Source: Caballeronia calidae (GTDB taxonomy: Bacteria > Pseudomonadota > Gammaproteobacteria > Burkholderiales > Burkholderiaceae). From it: DNA of 64,000 nucleotides. Of the stretch, positions 16,873 through 24,423 are shown piece by piece; the first letter of the stretch is position 1; every line of letters starts with the position of its first letter. A program made the translations under genes and the position numbers. The notes under the pieces were generated by a model. The model had not been told where the DNA came from. It worked only from the letters and a program-made list of their open reading frames with translations, and did no database searches. The stretch covers positions 1-64,000 of the forward strand of contig NZ_FCOX02000046.1 of NCBI RefSeq assembly GCF_900044055.2, in the 5' to 3' direction.

Positions 16873-16891
16873 GTCGTCTGCTTCAGACGAC
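16873..16891. terminator. Second hairpin at the end of the BadI-like gene
   Basis: GTCGTCTG-CTT-CAGACGAC, a perfect 8-bp stem with a three-base loop, 11 bp beyond the stop of the BadI-like gene. Together with the 16839 hairpin it probably ends leftward transcription. The T-run is poor. Confidence 0.45.
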
Positions 16892-16902
16892 TTAAACCTA
16901 CA

Positions 16903-17712
16903 TCAAGCCTTTTCTTCTACGCTGTCTACCTCGTAGAAGCGCGGAGGACGCTTCTCCCGACGGGCGTTTACGCCCTCTTTGGACTCGTCGGTGCCATAGA
17001 ACAGCGCCAATGCCTGATAGCCAAGTGCACCAATACCCTTGATGTTCTCCGAATCGGCATTAAACGAGCGCTTGGCGATCGCAATCGCTGTCGGGCTCCG
17101 TTGCGCAAGTTGAGCACACCAACTGTCGACTTCCTCGTCTAGGAGCTCGTCATCGACAACCTTATTGACCAAGCCCATCGCACATGCTTCGTCTGCGGTG
17201 TACCTTTTGCACAAATACCAAATCTCGCGGGCACGCTTTTCGCCGACGATGCGCGCAAGGTATGCCGTTCCGAAACCCGGGTCCACCGATCCCATGGTCG
17301 GTCCCACTTGGCCGAAGACAGCGCTTCTCGCCGCGATCGTCAGGTCGCAAATCGTCGCGATGACATTCCCGCCACCGATCGCATAGCCGCGAACTTTCGC
17401 TATGACTGGCTTCGGAACCTCGCGAATCGCTGATTGAAGCAGCTCGACCGAGACGCCTACCACACCTCGGCCGCCCTTGCGCTCGGATTTCTTCTCTGAC
17501 GTATCGCCCCCCACGCCAAACGCTCGATCTCCTGCCCCGGTTAGCACAATTGATGCGATGGATTTGTTGAACCCGGCCGTGTGGAGCGCATCAATCACTT
17601 CATCATAGGTCCGCGTCCGATACGCGTTCAGCTTGTCCGGACGGTTGACCGTAATAGTCGCAGTCGCATTCTGCTCTTGGTACAGAATGTCTTCGTAATG
17701 GTTAGACGCCAT
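16903..17712 (-). CDS. BadI-like 2-ketocyclohexanecarboxyl-CoA hydrolase (MenB/BadI crotonase)
   Basis: A 269-residue crotonase of the MenB/BadI branch. 'TGAGDRAFGVGGD', 'VPKPVIAKVRGYAIGGGNV', 'ATICDLTIA', 'VFGQVGPTMGSVDPGFGTAY', 'REIWYLCKRYTADEA' and 'YGTDESKEGVNA' closely follow BadI of Rhodopseudomonas palustris as I remember it. The BadI version 'GSVDPG' replaces MenB's 'GSFDGG', and the conserved Asp is kept. BadI opens a beta-keto alicyclic ring in a CoA ester hydrolytically to give a dicarboxylic acyl-CoA. The start is the ATG at 17712 with GGAGAAG five bases upstream; a TTG at 17724 is less likely. It is alone on this strand and has a TGTTCGAACA operator upstream. A menaquinone role (MenB) is improbable because no men gene is nearby. 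Confidence 0.82.
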   Translation of the reverse strand: MASNHYEDILYQEQNATATITVNRPDKLNAYRTRTYDEVIDALHTAGFNKSIASIVLTGAGDRAFGVGGDTSEKKSERKGGRGVVGVSVELLQSAIREVPKPVIAKVRGYAIGGGNVIATICDLTIAARSAVFGQVGPTMGSVDPGFGTAYLARIVGEKRAREIWYLCKRYTADEACAMGLVNKVVDDELLDEEVDSWCAQLAQRSPTAIAIAKRSFNADSENIKGIGALGYQALALFYGTDESKEGVNARREKRPPRFYEVDSVEEKA

Positions 17713-17851
17713 CAGCTTCTCCAATTTACTACGATTCGTAGTCCTACACCCTGCCGTCAGAACGCGCTGCGCACACTGTTCATCGGGCTCACCTTGCTAC
17801 ACCGAAAGCCTCACCTCTTTACCTTGTTCTACAAAACTAATACTATGTAAA

Positions 17852-17861
17852 TGTTCGAACA
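17852..17861. promoter_or_regulatory. TGTTCGAACA operator copy 4 (upstream of the BadI-like gene)
   Basis: A perfect copy of the 10-bp palindrome, 140 bp upstream of the BadI-like start and in the gap shared with the DUF2889 gene. It ties these genes to the divergent operons at 10.7-11.1 kb. Confidence 0.6.
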
Positions 17862-18040
17862 AAGTCAAGCGAGATTTGCTCTGAATCGGCGACTCAAGGT
17901 CCAATCGGCAGGCCTATAACTAACGCTACGGGAGAGAAAACGTATGGAGCCGGGCTTAAAATCGACCAGAAACGCTTTTGCTTTCGTCGATCCGCCGGTG
18001 ACGATTCGCGCCCGTTTGCATACGTTGGAAGAACGATGGA

Positions 18041-18160
18041 ATGAGCGATGACGTTAGCCGCACGCTCGATGAAGTAGGGCGCTACAAAGAGGAGGGTTCG
18101 GAGCTTTACAATCAGGGTTGGACGCGATTCAAAGCGCGGAAGTGGAGACACGGCGGATAA
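18041..18160 (+). CDS. Possible small protein, unrecognised
   Basis: An ATG frame of 39 codons ('MSDDVSRTLDEVGRYKEEG' at its start) with GGAAGAACGATGGA before it. It overlaps the end of another short frame (17944-18051, 35 codons). The residue composition looks protein-like, but no family is recognised. It could be the rest of a frameshifted gene in the 350-bp gap before the DUF2889 gene. Confidence 0.22.
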   Translation: MSDDVSRTLDEVGRYKEEGSELYNQGWTRFKARKWRHGG

Positions 18161-18213
18161 TTCAATTTCGCTACGCGAATGCGTCTCGACAGGAACTAAT
18201 TTGAGGTGGCAAA

Positions 18214-18807
18214 TTGGAAGCAAAGAACGCCGATAGTACTGAGGGATTGTCGAACACAAGGCGCGAAAAACTGCATTCTCGAACCATCGAGATGCATGGC
18301 TACCGACGCAGCGATGGTTTATACGAAGTTGAAGGTCGCGTAACGGATCGTAAAGCGTACGATTTTTCACCTCCGGGTCCTGGTAGAGGAGTAATCAAGG
18401 CGAATGCCACCATTCACGACATGACCGTTCGTATAGTATTCGACCAGTCCCTGACGGTGAAATCCATCGATACACAGACCGCTTTTGCGCCTTATGCGGC
18501 GTGCAAGAGCGGCGGGACCAACTTCGACTCGCTGATTGGCCTACGCATGATTCAGGGATGGAGCCGCGAGGTGAAAAGTCGCCTCAAAGGAGCATCGAGT
18601 TGCACTCATCTCATGGAGTTACTTGGGCCAATGGCCACCACGGCTTACCAGACGTTAGCGGACGTCCGAATCAACACGGCCCCGGAACTCGATAAGGACG
18701 GCCGACCGGTTAAAATCGACAGTTGTTGGGCGTATGTCGCACACGGCGATGTGGTGCAACACCTTTGGCCTAACTTTTATCGCCCTTCGGGTAACCGAAC
18801 GCCGTAA
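18214..18807 (+). CDS. DUF2889 family protein
   Basis: A 197-residue protein with the DUF2889 pattern: 'RTIEMHGYRRSDGLYEVEGRVTD' near the start, 'IHDMTVRIVFDQSLTVKSID', 'GLRMIQGWSREVKSRLKG' and 'SSCTHLMELLGPMATTAYQT'. It begins with TTG at 18214 (GAGG seven bases upstream); the next in-frame Met would remove part of the domain. The biochemical function of the family is unknown to me; its members are often found with acyl-CoA and aromatic degradation genes, and the setting here agrees. It shares the upstream gap, with operator copy 4, with the BadI-like gene. Confidence 0.82.
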   Translation: MEAKNADSTEGLSNTRREKLHSRTIEMHGYRRSDGLYEVEGRVTDRKAYDFSPPGPGRGVIKANATIHDMTVRIVFDQSLTVKSIDTQTAFAPYAACKSGGTNFDSLIGLRMIQGWSREVKSRLKGASSCTHLMELLGPMATTAYQTLADVRINTAPELDKDGRPVKIDSCWAYVAHGDVVQHLWPNFYRPSGNRTP

Positions 18808-18929
18808 GTTCCTCCAGCGGCGCTCCTACGCCCCGCATGCTGCCGCTTGGCAATCGCTTGGGTTTGCTAGGGTTTGCGGTAGTTGTGGCCCACTCAGTCG
18901 AACGATACGTGCGGCGGACGTATGACGCG

Positions 18930-19625
18930 CAAAGTTGCAGCCGCCGGGCAAACTTGAGGCGCGGGTGCTCAACCGCAACCTCAAGTACAAATCCGCCGAC
19001 GGCTCGACACACTGGAGCAGCTATAAACTCACGGCAGAACTCGGCGACGTGTCGGTCTCGACCGTGCAGCGTGTTTTGCACAAGCACTGCATCAAGCCGC
19101 AACAACTTGAGCGGCATACGGTCTCTAACAACCCGGACTTCGAGGCTGAAGCAGCCGACTTGATCAAGCTTTACCTGAACCCGCCGGCGCACGTGCGGTG
19201 TGCTGTGTGGACGAAAAGACCGCGATTCAGGCACTCGACCGCAAAGACCGGATGCTGCCGCTGTCGCCCGGCGCGCCGAGAGTCACGGCGCGGAGTACAA
19301 GCGCAATGGCCCGCTCAGCCTGTTAGCAGCGTTCAATACTGCGACAGGCGAAGTGCTGCGCAAACGGCGGCGAGCCACAACGGCGAACAGTATGTGGCGT
19401 CCCTGACCGACGTTGTCGCCAGCCAGCCCAAACGCAGAAAAATCCATGTCATTAGCGACAACATGAGCAGCCATAAGACGTAGCGGGTGGCCTCCTTCCT
19501 CAACGCGCATCGCAACCTACGTCTGCACTTCACACCGACCTACTCGTCCTGGCTGAACAAAGTGAAAACTGGTTCTCGCGCATCCAGCGTGATGTGATCA
19601 CGTGGCACGGGTCTGCGTAGTAGAG
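18930..19625 (+). mobile_element. Remnant of an IS630-family transposase
   Basis: Pieces in several frames follow the IS630 order: 'LKYKSADGSTHWSSYKL', 'LGDVSVSTVQRVLHKH', 'VDEKTAIQALDRKDRMLPL', 'LSLLAAFNTATGEVL', 'KRRKIHVISDNMSSHKT' and 'LHFTPTYSSWLN' (the DDE catalytic region). At least two frameshifts and an early stop break it, and the N-terminal helix-turn-helix is missing. No terminal inverted repeats or target duplication could be found by eye. It lies just after the DUF2889 gene and marks the right border of the catabolic cluster. Confidence 0.75.
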
Positions 19626-19684
19626 GGGTAAATCGACTTGCCGTCCCGACGCGTGTCCATTCTACCGTTCACGACGCCGTGGCA

Positions 19685-20635
19685 TCATGATAAAACGAGT
19701 ATGGGCTTGGTCTTTCGGCCGGACTGCCTGTACAGTGAAAGCGCATCCTTCCAGTTCGCTAGTGGAAAGCACGTCGTCGGAGGAAGGCTTGTGTATCTTA
19801 AACGCTGCCAAATTTCGTTAAACCACTCATGCCATCTTACTGGCGTCAAATCTTCCAACTGATCGCGGATATGAAATCGGGCTAGAGATGGACCGCGTCG
19901 ATTCGATGCAATAGGTTTGCCCGAAAATAGCCCATAGGATACGAATGCGGCTTCCTTCCGCATGCCGCTCTGGACTACCCTCCCAACGTCGCCTCCGATC
20001 GCATCGAACGCGAGATCGACGTAGCCCGCAAGTTGTGTGAGTTCCCTGATATCGTCAATTGCAACGGGACGCACACCGAGTTGTTCCAGCGTAGCTCGAT
20101 GCTCCCGCGATCGATACACCCCTGATACCTCCTTAGCCCCAAGGGCGAACGCCCACTGCGCGAGTAGCTGAGCACAGCTTGATCCTGCTGCGGTCATAAG
20201 CACTCGTTGGCCGAGCGGGTTCCACCGCTTAAGCATGAGCATTGCGGCAAGCGGATTGATATAAGCGCGAGCGGCCGTATTGTCATCTATGTAGTCCGGT
20301 ACAGGAATCGCCCATCTGGAATCACAGTCCACGAAACTCTGCCAAGTACCGGGTCCCAGCAAAGGGAGAATGCGTTGACCAATTCGAAGGTCGCTACCGT
20401 GCTCGACGCTTACAGCGACTCCGACCCCTTCATAGCCAGCGACAAGCGGCGGCTTAATCCTGTGCCTATAAGCACCCGTAATAGGGATGAGATCGGAAGG
20501 ATTAATGGGCGAAAGCGCCATACGCGCGCGCAATTTTGGGCCCAGGACGGCGCCGATCTCCCCGCTTTCCAGAGCCAGTTCTTTCTCCGGCATGCCGAAA
20601 CGATGATAGCTGAGCGCGGTGTTTTGCATAATCAT
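19685..20635 (-). CDS. MDR-family reductase (quinone oxidoreductase / enoyl-reductase type)
   Basis: A medium-chain dehydrogenase/reductase of about 316 residues from the ATG at 20635 (the ATG at 20629 is equally possible). Seen: 'SPINPSDLIPITGAYRHR' and 'PLVAGYEGVGVAVSVEHG' in the GroES-like domain, 'VLMTAAGSSCAQLLAQWAFALGAKEV' as the cofactor-binding beta-alpha-beta unit, and 'VDLAFDAIGGDVG'. The zinc ligands of alcohol dehydrogenases are absent, as in quinone reductases and mitochondrial-type enoyl-CoA reductases. No operon partner: the IS remnant is downstream and a gap is upstream. The substrate is unknown. Confidence 0.82.
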   Translation of the reverse strand: MIMQNTALSYHRFGMPEKELALESGEIGAVLGPKLRARMALSPINPSDLIPITGAYRHRIKPPLVAGYEGVGVAVSVEHGSDLRIGQRILPLLGPGTWQSFVDCDSRWAIPVPDYIDDNTAARAYINPLAAMLMLKRWNPLGQRVLMTAAGSSCAQLLAQWAFALGAKEVSGVYRSREHRATLEQLGVRPVAIDDIRELTQLAGYVDLAFDAIGGDVGRVVQSGMRKEAAFVSYGLFSGKPIASNRRGPSLARFHIRDQLEDLTPVRWHEWFNEIWQRLRYTSLPPTTCFPLANWKDALSLYRQSGRKTKPILVLS

Positions 20636-20936
20636 TCGCTTCGAATTTCGGTAGCTACTGACGCTGGTTGCGGCGCGCACGCGACCATCGGGATAACTTC
20701 AAATCTTGGCATGGCGACGGACATCTACACTTCCTCTTTCTTTGATCTCGCGATGGCCTTCGGCAGCCCTGGTCTCGGATGGACCGGCGGATTCTGGCAC
20801 AGTGTCGTCGACCGTGGCTGAATGTGCGTGCGATGCCTGCCGGAGTATCCGCTGACCGCGCCCAGCCACTTCACGCGTTAGCGCCCTCCAGTCCCGTTTC
20901 AGAACCGCACAATTCGGCGTCTACGGAGGCGTGTCG

Positions 20937-21842
20937 TTAAGCACTACCTTCGTCCGTTGCAGCTTTCAATGCATCTAACACTGCCGCGAAAGCCGACGAC
21001 GTCTGCCGACGATGCGGATAGTACAAGTAAAGCGGGAGCATCGGCCACCAATCGGGCAGCAGAGGCACAAGCGTTCCAGAGTCAAAATGCGGCTGAGCAA
21101 GGTCGAGGGGGACGAATCCCACGCCGACCGCATCAATTGCCGCTTGCAGAACGGGATATACGCTGTTGAAAACGGCAGCCCCACCAACCCGCACCGTAAC
21201 GATCTTGCCGTCCTTTTCGAGTTCCCATGGCGCTAGGCTTCCGTACGTAGGCAATCGCAGATTCAGACATCGGTGTTGTATGAGATCTCCGGGCTCGGCA
21301 GGAATAGGTCGGCCCTGCAAGTACTCAGGCGACGCTACTACGGCAAGACGGCGGTCCCCTGTCAACAGGACTGCGATCATGTCTTTCGCAACTTGATCTC
21401 CGGTGCGCACGCCCGCGTCGTATTGGTGTTCGACTATGTCTGTCAGACCGTAATCCACGGAGAGTTCCAGTTCAATGTCGGGATAGATTCGGGCTAGCGG
21501 CGCGAGCTTGGGCCAAAGGACGTTATTGATAACGTAGTCGGTCGCGCTTATACGGACCCGCCCTGCCGGTGTATCCCTCAATTCAGTCAGCAATGACAGT
21601 TCTGTATCGATCTGCGTTAGGTGCGGTTCGATAGCGACGAGTAACCGCGTCCCCGCCTCAGTTAGCGACACGCTGCGTGTGGTTCGGCTCAACAGACGGA
21701 TGCCGAGTCGGCTTTCGAGCGCGAGCATTGAATGACTAAGCGCCGAGCGAGAAACACCGAGTTGTGCAGCGGCTCGCGTGAAACTACGTTCGCGAGCAAC
21801 TGTGACGAATGATTGAAGCTCTGCCAGATTGGGACGTTGCAT
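20937..21842 (-). CDS. LysR-family transcriptional regulator
   Basis: A 301-residue LysR protein starting at the ATG at 21842 ('MQRPNLAELQSFVTVARE'). The winged helix is clear: 'RSFTRAAAQLGVSRSALSHSM', 'LESRLGIRLLSRTTRSVSLTEAG'. The effector domain follows with 'DIVEHQYDAGVRTGDQVAKDM' and 'VGFVPLDLAQPHFDSG'. It belongs to the same subgroup as the regulator at 59319-60221. It is divergent from aceA, separated by 427 bp; whether it controls aceA is open, as LysR proteins of this subgroup usually control nearby oxidoreductase genes. Confidence 0.9.
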   Translation of the reverse strand: MQRPNLAELQSFVTVARERSFTRAAAQLGVSRSALSHSMLALESRLGIRLLSRTTRSVSLTEAGTRLLVAIEPHLTQIDTELSLLTELRDTPAGRVRISATDYVINNVLWPKLAPLARIYPDIELELSVDYGLTDIVEHQYDAGVRTGDQVAKDMIAVLLTGDRRLAVVASPEYLQGRPIPAEPGDLIQHRCLNLRLPTYGSLAPWELEKDGKIVTVRVGGAAVFNSVYPVLQAAIDAVGVGFVPLDLAQPHFDSGTLVPLLPDWWPMLPLYLYYPHRRQTSSAFAAVLDALKAATDEGSA

Positions 21843-22153
21843 TGGTGCACCGATTTCACAGATCCAATCCAATTTTACCGTCTTCTGTGCAAATCGCGGA
21901 ATTGCCTGACGTCGCCATTGCCACTTTGCCCGTTGGGCAGCATCCATCGCGATGGCATGCCCCGCTTACGGCATCAATCAATGCACTTACCTCGGCGCCA
22001 AGTGCGTTCCTCCAATACCCGAAAGCGCGTTTCGCATCGCGGAATTCACTCGCATTTTCGCGTGGCAACGATTTCTCGCGTGCTGAAAGCCTGTTTTGCA
22101 TCGCAAAAAACGCTGCGTATCCCTCTGATTAATAAACACAAAATATGTCTTAT

Positions 22154-22167
22154 GTCTTATATAAGAC
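22154..22167. promoter_or_regulatory. Palindrome GTCTTATATAAGAC upstream of aceA
   Basis: A perfect 14-bp palindrome about 100 bp before the aceA ATG. It is preceded directly by a further TGTCTTAT (22146-22153). A-T rich and compact, it is a candidate operator for a dimeric regulator of the glyoxylate shunt; the family cannot be named from sequence. Confidence 0.5.
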
Positions 22168-22269
22168 CTGCACCGCGCGGCGCTACTATTGAGTCATGCA
22201 GTTCGCTCGATGTGCGGGGCGGCACCTGAATCCATTCATGCAAACGCGCTTTGCTCTTAGGAGAAATAC

Positions 22270-23850
22270 ATGGCCCAGTATCAAGACGACATCAAGGCAG
22301 TTGACGGTTTGAAAGAGACGCACGGCAGCGCGTGGGATGCCATTAACCCCGAGCATGCCGCCCGCATGCGCGCCCAGAACAGGTTCAAGACGGGGTTGGA
22401 CATCGCGAAATACACCGCGAAGATCATGCGCGCCGACATGGCCGCCTACGATGCCGATCCGTCCAAATACACCCAGTCGCTGGGCTGCTGGCACGGCTTC
22501 ATCGGCCAGCAAAAGATGATTTCCATCAAGAAGCACTTCGACAGCACCGACCGCCGCTACCTGTATCTGTCCGGTTGGATGGTGGCTGCGCTGCGCTCCG
22601 AGTTCGGCCCGCTGCCGGACCAGTCGATGCACGAAAAGACTTCCGTCAGCGCGCTGATCCGCGAGCTGTACACCTTCCTGCGCCAGGCCGACGCGCGTGA
22701 ACTGGGCGGACTGTTCCGCCAGCTGGACGCTGCGGAAGGCTCCGCCAAGACCGCCATCCAGGCAAAAATCGACAACCACGTAACCCACGTCGTGCCGATC
22801 ATCGCCGACATCGACGCGGGTTTCGGCAACGCCGAAGCAACGTATTTGCTGGCCAAGCAGTTCATCGAAGCGGGCGCATGCTGCATCCAGATTGAAAACC
22901 AAGTGTCCGATGAGAAGCAGTGCGGCCACCAAGATGGCAAGGTCACCGTGCCGCACGAGGATTTCCTGGCCAAGGTCCGCGCGATCCGCTACGCGTTCCT
23001 AGAACTGGGCGTGGACGACGGCGTCATCGTGACCCGTACCGACTCGCTGGGCGCCGGACTGACTAAGCAGATCGCCGTAACCCATACACCGGGCGACCTC
23101 GGCGACCAATACAATTCGTTTCTCGACTGCGACGAAATTTCGGCCGATGGACTGGGCAACGGGGACGTCGTCATCAAGCGCGACGGCAAGCTGCTGCGTC
23201 CCAAGCGCCTGCCTAGCAACCTGTTCCAGTTCCGCGCCGGCACGGGCGAAGCGCGTTGCGTACTGGATTGCATCACCTCGCTGCAAAACGGCGCAGACCT
23301 GCTGTGGATCGAAACCGAAAAGCCGCATATCGCGCAGATCGCCGGAATGGTCAACGAGATTCGCAAGGTCATTCCGAACGCCAAGCTGGTGTACAACAAT
23401 AGTCCGTCGTTCAACTGGACCCTGAATTTCCGTCAGCAGGTGTATGACGCAATGAAGGCCGCGGGCAAGGATGTGTCGGCATATGACCGCGCGCAGCTGA
23501 TGAGCGTGGAATATGACGAGACTGAACTGGCAGTGCTCGCCGACGAAAAGATCCGGACGTTCCAGGCCGACGCGTCGCGCGAAGCGGGTATCTTCCATCA
23601 CCTGATTACACTGCCGACGTACCACACCGCTGCACTATCGACCGACAACCTGGCGAAGGAATACTTCGGCGACCAGGGCATGCTGGGTTATGTGGCTGGC
23701 GTGCAGCGTAAGGAAATCCGTCAGGGCATCGCGTGCGTCAAACACCAGAATATGTCGGGCTCGGACATCGGCGACGATCACAAGGAGTATTTCAGTGGCG
23801 ACGCGGCCCTGAAAGCGGCGGGTAAAGACAACACCATGAACCAGTTCTGA
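22270..23850 (+). CDS. aceA: Isocitrate lyase
   Basis: A 526-residue isocitrate lyase, first enzyme of the glyoxylate shunt (isocitrate to succinate and glyoxylate). Seen: 'QSLGCWHGFIGQQKMISIKKH', 'IIADIDAGFGNAEATYLL' (metal site), the active-site signature KQCGH (216-220, catalytic C218), 'LLWIETEKPH', 'NNSPSFNW' and 'HHLITLPTYHTAALST'. The length and 'KQCGHQDGKVTVPH' place it in the long Pseudomonas/Burkholderia class. The start has AGGAG close upstream. Codon use is visibly richer in C/G at third positions than in its neighbours, as for a highly expressed core gene. It allows growth on acetyl-CoA, the expected end product of the pathways around it. Confidence 0.98.
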   Translation: MAQYQDDIKAVDGLKETHGSAWDAINPEHAARMRAQNRFKTGLDIAKYTAKIMRADMAAYDADPSKYTQSLGCWHGFIGQQKMISIKKHFDSTDRRYLYLSGWMVAALRSEFGPLPDQSMHEKTSVSALIRELYTFLRQADARELGGLFRQLDAAEGSAKTAIQAKIDNHVTHVVPIIADIDAGFGNAEATYLLAKQFIEAGACCIQIENQVSDEKQCGHQDGKVTVPHEDFLAKVRAIRYAFLELGVDDGVIVTRTDSLGAGLTKQIAVTHTPGDLGDQYNSFLDCDEISADGLGNGDVVIKRDGKLLRPKRLPSNLFQFRAGTGEARCVLDCITSLQNGADLLWIETEKPHIAQIAGMVNEIRKVIPNAKLVYNNSPSFNWTLNFRQQVYDAMKAAGKDVSAYDRAQLMSVEYDETELAVLADEKIRTFQADASREAGIFHHLITLPTYHTAALSTDNLAKEYFGDQGMLGYVAGVQRKEIRQGIACVKHQNMSGSDIGDDHKEYFSGDAALKAAGKDNTMNQF

Positions 23851-23865
23851 TACCGACAACGCCTC

Positions 23866-23900
23866 AAAACACCAACCTGGATACGGGTTGGTGTTTTTTT
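23866..23900 (+). terminator. Intrinsic terminator of aceA
   Basis: AACACCAACC and GGTTGGTGTT form a perfect 10-bp stem around an eight-base loop, followed by a run of T up to 23900. It lies 16 bp after the aceA stop. Confidence 0.92.
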
Positions 23901-24059
23901 ATCGGATTGCGGCTCTATCTTCGTCACCGTACCTGACCGTCCCAACGCTAGCCGTCGTGGTCTGGATTGCCCCGCGCGACCAGTCCAAACTTGTCCACGT
24001 TACCGTCCCCCCTGATTCAATGGATTGACAGTCGCGCTGCGATCTCGACTAGCCGAGCT

Positions 24060-24400
24060 CCCTCGCAATTCGTTTAGGTGCGGCATGGAGAAAAGACACG
24101 TAAGAAGTGGGGTTTTGGGCGGGACGTCCCCGCCCTCTGTCTTTGTCTTGGCGGCACAAGGCCAGAAAGGTCGAAGCAGCGACGGCGGAGTGCCACGCGA
24201 GAGAGTGACTCGCGACTGTCCGTGGAAACCGTTAGCTGCGGCCTTCACGCTATCGCATATCGGCTGTAGTTCCGTCAACACTCACGGCACATGCTCTCGA
24301 AACAGTTGGCCTGCACGGGTCAACCGAGCGCTGCGCGCAGTGCGCCCAAAAAGTTGGGCGCCTAGTTCCTCCTCCAGTTCCTTGGTCTCAGCACGCGCCT
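24060..24400 (-). pseudogene. Remnant of a LysR regulator gene
   Basis: Read leftward, the stretch encodes 'ELEEELGAQLFGRTARSARL' then 'TRAGQLFREHVP', the typical recognition-helix and wing part of LysR proteins. An in-frame TGA follows, then 'VLTELQPICDSVKAAANGFHG', the linker helix. After that the match fades through frameshifts. The N-terminal helix-turn-helix start and most of the effector domain are missing. It explains most of the otherwise gene-free stretch 23901-24423 next to the aldo/keto reductase. Confidence 0.6.
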
Positions 24401-24423
24401 CCGACCATTCAGCAATAATCGAA

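Noticed and set aside
16903..17712. Assignment of the ring-opening crotonase as MenB (menaquinone synthesis)
   Set aside because: The GSVDPG version of the active-site loop and the absence of men genes favour BadI; the shared operator ties it to the catabolic cluster.
17894..18370. Minus-strand frame of 158 codons opposite the DUF2889 gene
   Set aside because: It overlaps a real domain on the other strand and has no recognisable content.
22186..22956. Long open frame on the minus strand opposite aceA (256 codons)
   Set aside because: It is a mirror of the GC-rich codons of aceA and has no recognisable domain; similar antisense frames lie opposite pntAB.
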